A stretch of DNA of 64,000 nt, taken from positions 1 to 64,000 of the forward strand of contig NZ_QKOE01000002.1 of the NCBI RefSeq assembly GCF_003226565.1, written 5' to 3'. Position numbers and translations under genes: made by a program. Under the pieces are notes generated by a model. It saw only the letters and a list, made by a program, of their open reading frames with translations, was not told the origin of the DNA and searched no databases. Shown one piece after another: positions 55,648 to 64,000 of the stretch; the stretch's first letter is position 1, and every line of letters starts with the position of its first letter. The stretch is from Parazoarcus communis SWub3 = DSM 12120 (lineage in GTDB: Bacteria; Pseudomonadota; Gammaproteobacteria; Burkholderiales; Rhodocyclaceae).

Positions 55648-56559
55648 TCAGGCCGCGTGTTTGTGTGAGCCCGGATCTTCCACAACCCCATGTTCACCCA
55701 GCAGCACCTCCACCCAGGCATCGAGCGCTGGATGGGCTTCGGCCTGGCGCCGCCGGATCAGCATGGTTGGCGACGACGCCAGATGCACCGGCAACGGATG
55801 GCTGAGCACCTGATCACCACGCGGATGCGCCGCCAGCAGGCTGGCCGGCAACACCCCCACCCCCAGCCCGGCCGCCACACAGCCGATGATGGCCTCGACC
55901 GAGGCGTAGCTCTGCAGGCCGGTCACCGTCAGACCACTCTCCTGCGCCCAGCTGAGCAAGCGGGCACGGTAGTGGCAGCCCTCCGGAAACACGATCAGGC
56001 CGACCTCGTCACCGCGACGTGGCAGGCGCATGTCGGCCGGCAGCACCAATCGCAACTCCTCTCGCCAGACCTCATCGGCAATCAGGCGCGGGTGTTCCAG
56101 CGGACCGGCGACAAGTGCGGCATCCAGGTCGTGGCCCAGCACCCGCTCGATCAGTACCGCGCTGGAACCCGTCTCCAGCTCCATCGCCACCCGTGGCGCA
56201 TGGCGGTGGAACCGTGCCAGCACGACGGGCAGGCGCATGGCCGCGGTGGTTTCCATCGACCCCAGTCGCAGCCGCCCCTGCAAGGTATCCAGGTGCACGC
56301 TCTGCCACGCCGCCGAGCACAGCACGTCGAGCTGGCGCGCATGCGGCAACAGACGCTCGCCAGCCGCGGTCAGGGTGAACTGCGGCCCGTTGCGCTCAAG
56401 CAGTACGCTACCGAGCTGCTCCTCGAGCTGGCGCAGCCGCGCCGAGACATTGGACGGCACGCAGTGCAGATGACGCGCAGCCGCACTGAGGCTGCCATGT
56501 GTCACCACCGCACTGAAATAGCGCAACAACTGCGGATTGAAGCGGGAGGGTGCGAGCAC
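55648..56559 (-). CDS. LysR-family transcriptional regulator
   Basis: This 303-residue LysR protein (LLRYFSAVVTHGSLSAAARHLHCVPSNVSARLRQLEEQLG) is divergent from the MFS transporter gene at 56704, which it probably controls. This LysR plus YbfB/YjiJ-type transporter arrangement is frequent. The helix-turn-helix is at about residues 20-44. Confidence 0.92.
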   Translation of the reverse strand: MLAPSRFNPQLLRYFSAVVTHGSLSAAARHLHCVPSNVSARLRQLEEQLGSVLLERNGPQFTLTAAGERLLPHARQLDVLCSAAWQSVHLDTLQGRLRLGSMETTAAMRLPVVLARFHRHAPRVAMELETGSSAVLIERVLGHDLDAALVAGPLEHPRLIADEVWREELRLVLPADMRLPRRGDEVGLIVFPEGCHYRARLLSWAQESGLTVTGLQSYASVEAIIGCVAAGLGVGVLPASLLAAHPRGDQVLSHPLPVHLASSPTMLIRRRQAEAHPALDAWVEVLLGEHGVVEDPGSHKHAA

Positions 56560-56578
56560 GGCGCCACCTTTCTCTTAA

Positions 56579-56607
56579 AGTGAAATTGAAGATTACTACT
56601 TTTCACT
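56579..56607. promoter_or_regulatory. Operator-like inverted repeat between LysR and MFS genes
   Basis: AGTGAAA (56579-56585) and TTTCACT (56601-56607) form a perfect 7-bp inverted repeat with a 15-base spacer. It lies in an AT-rich stretch 20 bases upstream of the regulator and about 97 bases before the transporter, a good place for LysR binding. Confidence 0.55.
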
Positions 56608-56703
56608 AACAAGGAATACATTCCCGCCCTTAGAGTGCACCTCATCCCGCTATACCACACATCATCGGGCGTCGCCGCACCGCTTCCCATCAGGAGTCCC
56701 CCC

Positions 56704-57939
56704 ATGTCTTCCATCAACGCCCCCAATCCACCCAACCGTCTGTGGATTCCGCTGCTTGCCGCTGCCGTGGCGCTCGTCGTGGTCCATGGCCTGGGGCGCT
56801 TTGCCTACACGCCGCTGCTGCCGATGCTGGTCAGCGACGGATTCATGGGGCTGGATGCAGCCGCTGCCTTCGCCACCTGGAACTATGTCGGCTACCTGCT
56901 CGGCGCCATGCTGGCGATCCGCCTGCACCAGCCCGACCAGATCCGCCGCATCCTGCCCGCCGCACTGATCGTCAATGCCTTGTGCACCGTTGCCCAGGGC
57001 TTCGTCACCCAACCGGACCTGTTCCTTGCTCTGCGTCTGATCAACGGCATCAGCAACGGCGTGGTGTTCGTGCAGGCCCCGGCACTGGTGCTGGAGTGGC
57101 TGGCGCGTCACGGCCTGGCAGCGATGAGTGGACTGATGTATTTCGGCGTTGGCGCCGGCCTGCTGCTGTCCAACGGGCTTGCCAGCTTTCCGGCCGAATG
57201 GCTGCAGGGCGCCGCACGCTGGTGGCCGATGGCACTTGCCGCAGTGCCGCTGGCACTATGGAGCGCGCACCAACTGAGCCATCTCGACCGTCCCGCTGCC
57301 GGCAGTGTGCCCCCTGCAGCCAGCCCGACTGGCCGCTTGCTTGACCGCGCCAGCCTGCCGGTCTTTCTCGCCTACGCCGGCGCGGGACTGGGCTACATCC
57401 TGCCCACCACCTTCCTGCCGGTGGTCGCACGCGAACAGCTGGAAGCCGGGCACTGGCTGCTGAACGGTGCATGGTTGATCCTGGCGCTGTCCACACTGGG
57501 TGCCGCCTGGCTATGGAACAAGCTTGGTAGCCGCATGGGTGACCGCAATGCGCTGGTGCTGAACTATGTGGTGCAGGGTCTGGGCGTAGCCGGCCCGCTG
57601 TTGTGGCCGGGCGAGATCGGGGTGTTCGCCTGCGCCTTGCTGGTAGGCTCGACCTTTCTCGGCAGCGTGCTGCTGACCCAGCGCCTGGCCCGCGCGCTGC
57701 ACCCCCACCAGGGCCCACGCATCTCCGCCGCGCTGATCACGCTATACGGCTGCGCCCAGCTGACCGGTCCGTGGCTGGCACGGATGTGGCTGGAGCAGGG
57801 CGGCAGCATGAGCGACACCTACTGGCTGGGGGCCGGCGCGCTGCTGTGGGCCACGGTATGGACGCTGCGTACCCAAGGCGCGCCCGCTCAGGCCGGGACT
57901 GGAGGAATCCACCCTCAACGCTGTGTTCCGGGACGTTGA
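56704..57939 (+). CDS. YbfB/YjiJ-family MFS transporter
   Basis: This 411-residue membrane protein has twelve predicted helices. It begins with the family motif GLGRFAYTPLLPMLVSDGF and later contains FATWNYVGYLLGAMLAI. These are uncharacterised transporters. The ATG at 56704 is the first with a plausible ribosome site (AGGAG). It converges on the pxp operon. Confidence 0.92.
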   Translation: MSSINAPNPPNRLWIPLLAAAVALVVVHGLGRFAYTPLLPMLVSDGFMGLDAAAAFATWNYVGYLLGAMLAIRLHQPDQIRRILPAALIVNALCTVAQGFVTQPDLFLALRLINGISNGVVFVQAPALVLEWLARHGLAAMSGLMYFGVGAGLLLSNGLASFPAEWLQGAARWWPMALAAVPLALWSAHQLSHLDRPAAGSVPPAASPTGRLLDRASLPVFLAYAGAGLGYILPTTFLPVVAREQLEAGHWLLNGAWLILALSTLGAAWLWNKLGSRMGDRNALVLNYVVQGLGVAGPLLWPGEIGVFACALLVGSTFLGSVLLTQRLARALHPHQGPRISAALITLYGCAQLTGPWLARMWLEQGGSMSDTYWLGAGALLWATVWTLRTQGAPAQAGTGGIHPQRCVPGR

Positions 57940-58031
57940 TACACCATCAGCATGGCGGCAACATCATCGCAATCGGTTGCCGCCAACCCAACAGACTCGC
58001 TTCGGTACCAATTTGTCATGCAGCCGCAGCA

Positions 58032-58053
58032 TCCCGGCACCTGTGTGCCGGGA
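58032..58053. terminator. Hairpin between the MFS gene and pxpA
   Basis: TCCCGGCAC and GTGCCGGGA form a perfect 9-bp stem with a CTGT loop between convergent genes. There is no T tract, so termination strength is uncertain. Confidence 0.5.
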
Positions 58054-58062
58054 CAGGATCGC

Positions 58063-58842
58063 TCAAGCGCGGCCCGCCACCACCGCAGTCAACCCAGCCA
58101 GTTGCCAGCCTGCCGTCTCGAGCGCGTGACGCAGTCGGCGCGCACTGTCGACCGCGCCGGGGGTGTCACCATGCACACAGATGCTGTCCATGGTCGCCGA
58201 CAGCACCTTGCCGGATTGCGACACCACACCACCCGCATCAAGCATGCGCAGCACATGATCGACCAGCGCATCCGGGTCATGGATCACCGCACCCGGCTGC
58301 TTGCGTGGCACCAGCATGCCGGTATCGGTATAGGCACGGTCGGCAAAGATCTCACCCGCTACCGGCAAGTCGGCAGCCTCCGCAGCGCGGTACAGTTCGG
58401 ACAACACCGGTGCCAGCAGGATCAGGTCACGGTCGAAGGCGCGCACCGCACGCACGACCGTCCAGGCCAGATCAGCGTCCTCACAGGCCTGATTGCTGAG
58501 TGCGCCGTGCGGCTTCACATGGGTCAGCCTGCCCCCCTCGGCCGCCGCAATGCCTGCCAGCGCACCGACCTGATAAAGAATCATCGCCTCCAGCTCGGCC
58601 GCCGCCAGCTTCATCGGACGCCGGCCAAAGCCCTGCAGGTCGGGATAGGCCGGATGCGCGCCCAGACTCACACCGGCGGCAAGCGCGGTGTGCACCGTCT
58701 GCCGCATCACCAGCGGATCGCCAGCATGAAAGCCGCATGCAATGTTGGCTGAACAGATCACCTGCAACAGCGCCGCATCCTCGCCCATGGTCCAGGCGCC
58801 GAAGGATTCGCCGAGATCGGCGTTGAGGTTGATCCGCTTCAT
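58063..58842 (-). CDS. pxpA: 5-oxoprolinase subunit PxpA (LamB/YcsF family)
   Basis: This 259-residue protein starts INLNADLGESFGAWTMGED, diagnostic of the family, and continues with ANIACGFHAGDPLVM and GAHPAYPDLQGFGRR. With PxpB and PxpC it forms the ATP-dependent 5-oxoprolinase that opens pyroglutamate to glutamate. The ATG at 58842 follows GGGAG. It is the last gene of the pxpB-pxpC-pxpA operon, 21 bases after pxpC. Confidence 0.95.
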   Translation of the reverse strand: MKRINLNADLGESFGAWTMGEDAALLQVICSANIACGFHAGDPLVMRQTVHTALAAGVSLGAHPAYPDLQGFGRRPMKLAAAELEAMILYQVGALAGIAAAEGGRLTHVKPHGALSNQACEDADLAWTVVRAVRAFDRDLILLAPVLSELYRAAEAADLPVAGEIFADRAYTDTGMLVPRKQPGAVIHDPDALVDHVLRMLDAGGVVSQSGKVLSATMDSICVHGDTPGAVDSARRLRHALETAGWQLAGLTAVVAGRA

Positions 58843-58863
58843 CGAGTTCTCCCTTGCACCCAT

Positions 58864-59922
58864 TCAGTCAACAGGCCACCACTGCGGCCGGTGTTCGGGC
58901 GACAGGGCGTGCACCACGCCACCCACCAGGTTGACACTGTACAGGGTGTCAAGATCGATGCCATCCGGTAGCAAGGGGCGGATGGCATCGATCAGCGCAC
59001 GAGTCTCGGCCTCGGCGCGGCGGGCAGACTCCTCTGCTTCAAACGCAGCAACACGTGCAAAACGCAGTATCTGACCCGGCCGGCAAGCCGCCAGACGCGG
59101 TAGGTCGGCACTGATCACGGTAGCGATCTTCGGATAACCGCCGGCAGTCTGGGCGTCGGCCAGCAGCACAATGGGCTGTCCATTGCCCGGCACCTGGATG
59201 GAGCCGGGCACGGTGGCATCCGACACAATTTCTCGGGTGCCTGCGTGTTCCAGTGCCGGACCTTCCAGGCGGATGCCCATACGGTCGGCCTCGGTACTGA
59301 TACGGTAATCGGCGCTGATCAAGGTATGCAGCGCCGCTGCGCTGAAATGGTCGGCCTGCGGTCCCAGCACCACGCGGATCGGCGACGGATCGGTTAAGGG
59401 CACATGCCTCAGGACCCGGTCCACACCCTCGCCATGACTCACGACCGGCAACTGCATGCCCGCAGCCAGCGCCCGCCCGTCAACGCCACCCAACACCGCG
59501 CGGGCATAGGTTGACACGCTGCCCAGGGTCTCAGGCAAGGCCAGGCCTTCGATCGCCACCACCGCAATCCGCCCGCCAGCAAGCAGCTTGCGAATCCGCA
59601 ACTGATCACCATCAGCCAGCATGGTGGATCGCCATGGCGGCAAGGGGCGACGCTCACCTGCCACTTCCAGTTCGACCACCGCGTCGCCCGCAACCGCCAC
59701 CCGGATGGGCCCGCCGTGAGCAAGCAAGACCAGGCCACCATCGAAACACTCGATCACGGCATGGGTTTCAGGGTTGCCAACCAGCGCATTGGCGATACGC
59801 ATCAGTCTCGGATCGAGTACCCCCGCCCAGGGCACACCAATGCGGCGAAAGCCACGCCGCCCGCGATCCTGCACCGACGCATACGCCCCTGGCGCCAGAA
59901 CCTCGATCCGCGCTGCATTCAT
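58864..59922 (-). CDS. pxpC: 5-oxoprolinase subunit PxpC (biotin-dependent carboxyltransferase-like)
   Basis: This 352-residue KipA/allophanate hydrolase-like domain has APGAYASVQDRGRRGFRRIGVP at the N-terminus and GPQADHFSAAALHTLIS and PGSIQVPGNGQPIVLLADAQTAGGYP as family markers. Its ATG overlaps the pxpB stop (ATGA), indicating coupled translation. It partners PxpA and PxpB in pyroglutamate hydrolysis. Confidence 0.95.
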   Translation of the reverse strand: MNAARIEVLAPGAYASVQDRGRRGFRRIGVPWAGVLDPRLMRIANALVGNPETHAVIECFDGGLVLLAHGGPIRVAVAGDAVVELEVAGERRPLPPWRSTMLADGDQLRIRKLLAGGRIAVVAIEGLALPETLGSVSTYARAVLGGVDGRALAAGMQLPVVSHGEGVDRVLRHVPLTDPSPIRVVLGPQADHFSAAALHTLISADYRISTEADRMGIRLEGPALEHAGTREIVSDATVPGSIQVPGNGQPIVLLADAQTAGGYPKIATVISADLPRLAACRPGQILRFARVAAFEAEESARRAEAETRALIDAIRPLLPDGIDLDTLYSVNLVGGVVHALSPEHRPQWWPVD

Positions 59923-60692
59923 TGCCCATCCTCCGCGACCCGTATCAGCCATTGCGCAGGATCGATGTCACCTGCCGCGCACGCGGCATCAAGCCTGAGG
60001 TACTCGCTGATCGACACCGGCTCGAAGCACACACGATCACCAGCGGCCAGCAAGGCGGGCGCGCGACGCCGGACGTCGAACAGGCTGACCGGACAGCGCC
60101 CGAGCAGGTGCCAGCCGCCCGGGCTTTCCCATGGGTAGATTGCAGTCAGCCCGGTCGCAATCGCGACGCTACCGGCCGGGACCCGCACGCGAGGTTGTGC
60201 CCGTCGTGGCAGACGCAGCAGGTCCGGCAGATCCCCCATGAAAGGAAATCCGGGGAGAAAGCCCATCATGTAGACGCAATACTCGGCGCCACTGTGCAAG
60301 GCCACCACCTCGTCCTCCGACACGCCGATTGCCGCCGCCGTCTCTGCCAGGTCTGGCCCGGCATCGCCTTCGTAACAGACTGGCAGACGCCAGCACCGTT
60401 GCTGAATGTCGGGTGCAGGTTCGGCAGATGCCGCCAACACCGGCCGCAACACCGACAGCAGCGCCTGGCGACCGGTCACCAAGGGGTCGAAAAACACCGT
60501 CAGCGAACGGAAGGTAGGCATGGTCTCGATCAGACCGGGCAGGGCGCCTGCCACGCTCAGCGCCTGGATCGCCCGGTCCAGGGCATCTACCCGGGCCAGT
60601 AGTGCCGGATCGATGGCATTGCCGAACTCGATCGTCAGGGCGGCATCACCCGCGTCAAGCACACGATAGGCGGGGAAAGTCTCGGTGGCCAT
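59919..60692 (-). CDS. pxpB: 5-oxoprolinase subunit PxpB (KipI-like)
   Basis: This 257-residue protein has LDAGDAALTIEFG near the start and LPVCYEGDAGPDLAETAAAIG, then YMMGFLPGFPFMGDLP, characteristic of the KipI/allophanate hydrolase subunit 1 family. It opens the pxp operon. The ATG at 60692 gives the usual N-terminus. A terminator for the upstream dps gene lies 77 bases before it. Confidence 0.95.
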   Translation of the reverse strand: MATETFPAYRVLDAGDAALTIEFGNAIDPALLARVDALDRAIQALSVAGALPGLIETMPTFRSLTVFFDPLVTGRQALLSVLRPVLAASAEPAPDIQQRCWRLPVCYEGDAGPDLAETAAAIGVSEDEVVALHSGAEYCVYMMGFLPGFPFMGDLPDLLRLPRRAQPRVRVPAGSVAIATGLTAIYPWESPGGWHLLGRCPVSLFDVRRRAPALLAAGDRVCFEPVSISEYLRLDAACAAGDIDPAQWLIRVAEDGQ

Positions 60693-60768
60693 GATCGATG
60701 TTGAAAGTTGTGGACGACGACGATACCGCAATGCCCGGTTCAGCAATGAACCCGTTGGCACACAATGC

Positions 60769-60789
60769 AAAAAGGCCCCGCAGGGCCTT
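60769..60789 (-). terminator. Intrinsic terminator of dps
   Basis: On the minus strand AAGGCCC and GGGCCTT close a four-base loop and are followed by a T run. It lies 25 bases after the dps stop. Confidence 0.88.
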
Positions 60790-60814
60790 AGCATTGTGCC
60801 AATAGCCGGACGAA

Positions 60815-61285
60815 TCAGCTTTCGAGCAGGCTGCGCAGCATCCACGCATTCTTTTCATGCACCTGCATGCGCTGGGTCAGCAGATCCAGGGTCGGTTCAT
60901 CACTGACCTTGTCAGCCAGCGGGGCCACGCTGCGTGCGGTGCGCACCACGGCTTCCTGACCTTGCACCAGCAGCTTGATCATGTCGGTTGCGCTCGGCAC
61001 GCCTTCCGGCTCGCTCATGCTGGTGAGCTTCTGGAACTCCTTGTAGGTGCCCGGTGCCGGGAAGCCCAGCGCACGGATACGCTCGGCGATCAGGTCCACC
61101 GCCAGTGCGAGTTCGTTGTACTGCGCCTCGAACATCAGGTGCAGGGTGTTGAACATCGGGCCGGTCACGTTCCAGTGAAAGTTGTGCGTGGTCAGGTACA
61201 GCGTGTAGCTGTCGGCGAGCAGGCGGGACAGCCCGTTGGCGATGGCAGCGCGATCGTCCTTGTTGATGCCGATATCGATTTCCAT
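60815..61285 (-). CDS. dps: Dps-family DNA-protecting ferritin
   Basis: This 156-residue protein with the Dps four-helix fold has the ferroxidase motif [17 protein letters not shown] (His-x3-Trp) and [18 protein letters not shown] with the second set of metal ligands. It forms 12-subunit shells that oxidise and store iron and protect DNA under peroxide stress. A well-matched OxyR site lies upstream and the oxyR gene is the next gene upstream, so it should be peroxide-induced. Confidence 0.95.
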   Translation of the reverse strand: MEIDIGINKDDRAAIANGLSRLLADSYTLYLTTHNFHWNVTGPMFNTLHLMFEAQYNELALAVDLIAERIRALGFPAPGTYKEFQKLTSMSEPEGVPSATDMIKLLVQGQEAVVRTARSVAPLADKVSDEPTLDLLTQRMQVHEKNAWMLRSLLES

Positions 61286-61375
61286 ACTGTTCTCCTTGTC
61301 GCGTGGTTCTCTCAGTCCGGCACGGATACCGTGCCGCCATGATCGAATGCTAAGCCAACCGATTCATCCTATCCA

Positions 61376-61412
61376 ATTCAATAGCCCTATTCACCATATG
61401 GAAAAACCCTAT
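61376..61412 (-). promoter_or_regulatory. OxyR binding site at the dps promoter
   Basis: On the minus strand the tetrads ATAG, CCAT, ATAG, GAAT follow each other at exact seven-base intervals, matching 13 of 16 positions of the OxyR consensus. The site is about 90 bases upstream of the dps start, beside a possible -35 (TTGGAT) and -10 (TAGCAT). It sits between oxyR and dps. Confidence 0.75.
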
Positions 61413-61422
61413 GTGAGCAGGC

Positions 61423-62361
61423 TCAGCCCAACTCGAAAGCGGGCAAACGACCTACAGGGCGAACGCCGGGCAGCTCGCTCTCGAAGACCGCCGTACGCAG
61501 GATGTCGATCGCACCACTGCGCGGGTAGGTGACCCGCCAAGCCAGCGCAACCCGGCGCGAGGGTTCCGGCTGCGAGAACGGACGCACCGCCACCAGCGGA
61601 TTCTGCGTTCCCATCTCGTCCGCGGCGGAGCTGGGCAGAACGGTCACCCCCAACCCGGTCGCCACCATATGGCGGATGGTCTCGAGCGAGCTGCCTTCCA
61701 GCGTGCGTTGCAAGCCACCGACATTGCGACAGTGCGGACACACCTCCAGCACCTGGTCACGGAAGCAGTTGCCGGATCCGAGCAGCAGCAATTGATCGTC
61801 CGCCAGGTGGACCGGATCGATTTCCTTGTCCGCAGTCCACGGATGCGAGGCCGGCAGCAGCACGCGGAACGGTTCGTCGTAAACCGGCTGGGTGACGATG
61901 CCGGCTTCTTCGAACGGCAGGCTGATGATGATGACGTCGAGTTCGCCACGCTTGAGCGCCTCGGCCAGCCGGGTGGTGTAGTTTTCCTGAATGATCAGCG
62001 GCATGCGCGGCGCCAGCTGATGCACTCGCGGGATCAGCCGCGGCAGCAGGTAGGGACCGATGGTGTAGATCACGCCGACACGCAAGGGGCCGGCCAGCGG
62101 ATCCTTGCCGGCCGCGGCAATCTCGTGGATCTGGCCGGCCTCGACCAGCACCTTCTCGGCCTGGGCAACGATGCGGCGGCCGGTTTCGGTGATCTTGACC
62201 TCGGACGCACTGCGCTCGAACAACTGGATGCCCAGTTCCTCCTCCACCTTCTTGATCGCCACCGACAAGGTGGGCTGGGAGACATGGCACTTTTCGGCCG
62301 CACGGCCAAAGTGGCGTTCATGGGCCAGGGCAACGAGGTAACGCAGATCGGTCAGAGTCAT
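61423..62361 (-). CDS. oxyR: Peroxide-sensing regulator OxyR
   Basis: This 312-residue LysR-family protein has the peroxide-sensing cysteines at C199 and C208 in GSGNCFRDQVLEVC, the same numbering as in the enteric protein, where they form a disulfide on oxidation. The N-terminus MTLTDLRYLVALAHERHFGRAAEKCHVSQPTLS is the OxyR helix-turn-helix. Likely targets in the window are dps, directly downstream, and katG. Confidence 0.95.
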   Translation of the reverse strand: MTLTDLRYLVALAHERHFGRAAEKCHVSQPTLSVAIKKVEEELGIQLFERSASEVKITETGRRIVAQAEKVLVEAGQIHEIAAAGKDPLAGPLRVGVIYTIGPYLLPRLIPRVHQLAPRMPLIIQENYTTRLAEALKRGELDVIIISLPFEEAGIVTQPVYDEPFRVLLPASHPWTADKEIDPVHLADDQLLLLGSGNCFRDQVLEVCPHCRNVGGLQRTLEGSSLETIRHMVATGLGVTVLPSSAADEMGTQNPLVAVRPFSQPEPSRRVALAWRVTYPRSGAIDILRTAVFESELPGVRPVGRLPAFELG

Positions 62362-62467
62362 CAGGCATACCAGTCTATCGAGGATGCAGCGTCAGGCTTG
62401 AAACGTGTCCGGTGGCAGCCGCCAAATCAATCTTGCATCGATAATGAATTCGCGTTTGGCTGAAGGA

Positions 62468-62473
62468 TATAAT
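62468..62473 (+). promoter_or_regulatory. Perfect -10 element upstream of the TonB receptor
   Basis: TATAAT lies 35 bases before the receptor ATG; a weak -35 (TGAATT) is 17 bases upstream of it. No Fur box of clear quality was recognised nearby, so iron control is not shown. Confidence 0.45.
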
Positions 62474-62508
62474 CCAGCACTCCAAGATCATTATCCCGCC
62501 AAGCCAGC

Positions 62509-64000
62509 ATGCCGGTCCGTCTCATTTCCCGCCGAGTTGCAGGATGCCTTCTCGCAGGCTTTGCTGCAACCGTGTCGGCGCATGAAGAAGCCAGCGAACG
62601 CAGCTTCTTCGAGGCCTTGCCGGTCGTGCTGACCCCCTCGCGCCTGCCACAGACGCTGCAGGATACGCCGGCTGCGGTCAGCGTCATCGATGCTGACATG
62701 ATCGCCGCCACCGGGTATCGCGATCTGGGGCGGCTGTTCCGCCTGGTACCGGGGATGCAGGTGGCCCAGGAGCGGGGACACGACCAGTGGGTCACCTATC
62801 ATGGGCTGGGCGGTGATTATCCCAACCAGATGCAGGTTCTGGTCGATGGGCGATCGGTATACAGTCCCTACTTCTTCGGCGGCGCCGACTGGGGTGCGCT
62901 TCCCGTCCGACCGGAAGACATCGAGCGCATCGAAATCGTGCGCGGAACCAATTCGGCAACTTACGGCGCAAACGCGTTCCTCGGCGTGGTCAATATCCTG
63001 ACCCGGCACACCGCGACCGAAACCGGCAGCACCGTCAATGTCAATCTGGGCAGCCGCGGCATTGCCGACGCCAGCGCACGCATGATCAGCCAGAGCGGCC
63101 CGCTCGGTATCCGTATCAGCGCCTCTCACCAACAGGACGAAGGCATCAGCGCAGTCAAGGACAACCGCAGGATCAACGTACTGAACCTTCGCGGCGACCT
63201 CCGGCTCAGCGACACGGACGAACTCTCCATCATTGGTGGACACACCCAGGGGCGACGTGGTCAGGGCTTCGAGGGTGTGCTTTTCGATGGCAGTGCAACG
63301 CGCGACGCCAGGCATCAGGACAGCCATCTGCATCTGCGCTGGCGCCACACCCCTTCAGACCAGGAAGAATGGTCCCTGTCGTGGTTCACCAACCACGAGC
63401 GCACTCGCGATCCCTGGCAGGTAAACTCGCATGCCAACCTGGAAGGCAGCCTGGGCAGTGCCCCCGCGCTCATTGCCATGCTGCGCTCGGTTCCAGCCCT
63501 GATCATCGATGTCGATAACAATCGCGACAGCCGCCGCAACAACATCGAACTTCAGCACCGTCTGCGCAGCTCCGAGAACCTGCACCTGCTGTGGGGTGTG
63601 GAATGGCGCCAGGACTGGCTGGAGGCCGACTCGCTGTTCTACTCGGGAGAAGCCTACAGTCAGCAGGAATGGCGCATGTTCGGCAATGCCGAGTGGCGTT
63701 TTTCACCCAACTGGCTGCTCAATGCCGGCACCATGCTCGAGTACATCGAAGACGACCGCGCCCGTATCGCGCCACGTGTCTTCCTGAACTGGCAGCCCTC
63801 ACCGGATCTCACCTGGCGGGCCGGTTACTCCGCCGGCTGGCGCCAGCCCTCGCTGTTCGAACGCCATGCCGATGTCCGTATCGTTCATGCCACCCAGGGT
63901 GAGCTGCAGATCCGCCATCAAGGCAACCCCGACCTTCGGCCACAACGTATTGACGCCGTCGAGATCGGCTTCCTGGGGCTGCTGCCGCGCGCCCAGGGAA
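62509..64000 (+). CDS. TonB-dependent outer-membrane receptor, cut by the window end
   Basis: The frame from ATG at 62509 is open to the end of the window (497 codons seen). A signal peptide ends ATVSA about residue 23. The plug domain follows: PVVLTPSRLPQTLQDTPAAV, then GMQVAQERGHD, MQVLVDGRSVYSPYFFGG, IERIEIVRGTNSATYGANAF and GVVNILTRH. Beta strands of the barrel continue (SLSWFTNHERT, WRAGYSAGWRQPS). Such receptors import iron chelates, cobalamin or other large ligands; the substrate cannot be told. It is divergent from oxyR. The C-terminus lies outside the window. Confidence 0.93.
   Translation, partial: MPVRLISRRVAGCLLAGFAATVSAHEEASERSFFEALPVVLTPSRLPQTLQDTPAAVSVIDADMIAATGYRDLGRLFRLVPGMQVAQERGHDQWVTYHGLGGDYPNQMQVLVDGRSVYSPYFFGGADWGALPVRPEDIERIEIVRGTNSATYGANAFLGVVNILTRHTATETGSTVNVNLGSRGIADASARMISQSGPLGIRISASHQQDEGISAVKDNRRINVLNLRGDLRLSDTDELSIIGGHTQGRRGQGFEGVLFDGSATRDARHQDSHLHLRWRHTPSDQEEWSLSWFTNHERTRDPWQVNSHANLEGSLGSAPALIAMLRSVPALIIDVDNNRDSRRNNIELQHRLRSSENLHLLWGVEWRQDWLEADSLFYSGEAYSQQEWRMFGNAEWRFSPNWLLNAGTMLEYIEDDRARIAPRVFLNWQPSPDLTWRAGYSAGWRQPSLFERHADVRIVHATQGELQIRHQGNPDLRPQRIDAVEIGFLGLLPRAQG

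Overview
The window is GC-rich and reads as a betaproteobacterial chromosome, most like the Thauera/Azoarcus/Aromatoleum group (Rhodocyclales). This rests on the acetone carboxylase operon with an adjacent CoA ligase and sigma-54 activator, the DUF1302/DUF1329/RND cluster, OxyR-KatG-Dps and general gene style; it is an inference, since there is no rRNA marker here. No rRNA, tRNA or CRISPR array was seen.

1-8,170 is an accessory region. It holds the tail of an IS91-like transposase, a RelE-type toxin-antitoxin pair with an inverted-repeat operator, and a four-gene minus-strand operon (CoiA-like nuclease, unknown protein, membrane-anchored Mrr-like nuclease, 750-residue PD-(D/E)XK protein) divergent from an unknown membrane protein. 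A ParDE pair with its operator, a long hairpin and a decayed hipA fragment follow. It looks like a defence or mobile-element island.

8,171-12,487 carries a MaoC-like hydratase, a radical SAM protein, a methyltransferase and katG. 13,005-22,519 is the acetone module: a near-consensus sigma-54 promoter, acetone carboxylase beta, alpha and gamma subunits, a strong terminator-like hairpin, an AMP-forming CoA ligase and an AcoR-type sigma-54 activator. Together these would carboxylate acetone to acetoacetate and activate it to acetoacetyl-CoA. 22,587-31,341 is mixed: an orphan FliD-like protein, purT, a GAF-GGDEF cyclase, an ornithine cyclodeaminase-family reductase, flavodoxin, a TerB-like protein and OpgC plus an SGNH hydrolase.

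31,354-42,571 is a coherent accessory catabolic or transport cluster: two divergent paralogous cupins, then an outer-membrane DUF1302 protein, a periplasmic DUF1329 protein, a YCF48 propeller, an RND transporter, an SDR, an AraC regulator and a second SDR. 42,574-57,939 holds LysR-regulated small operons (DoxX/pirin, CmcJ-like/DsbA-like, DUF2917), a second diguanylate cyclase, two AEC transporters separated by a MITE-like element, glycerate kinase and DMT and MFS transporters. 57,940-64,000 has the 5-oxoprolinase operon pxpBCA, dps, oxyR and the start of a TonB-dependent receptor. OxyR-like sites lie upstream of dps and katG.

Two intergenic segments (27,317-27,390 and about 46,440-46,520) look like small RNAs. 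Each has a hairpin with a CCUCC anti-Shine-Dalgarno loop followed by an intrinsic terminator.
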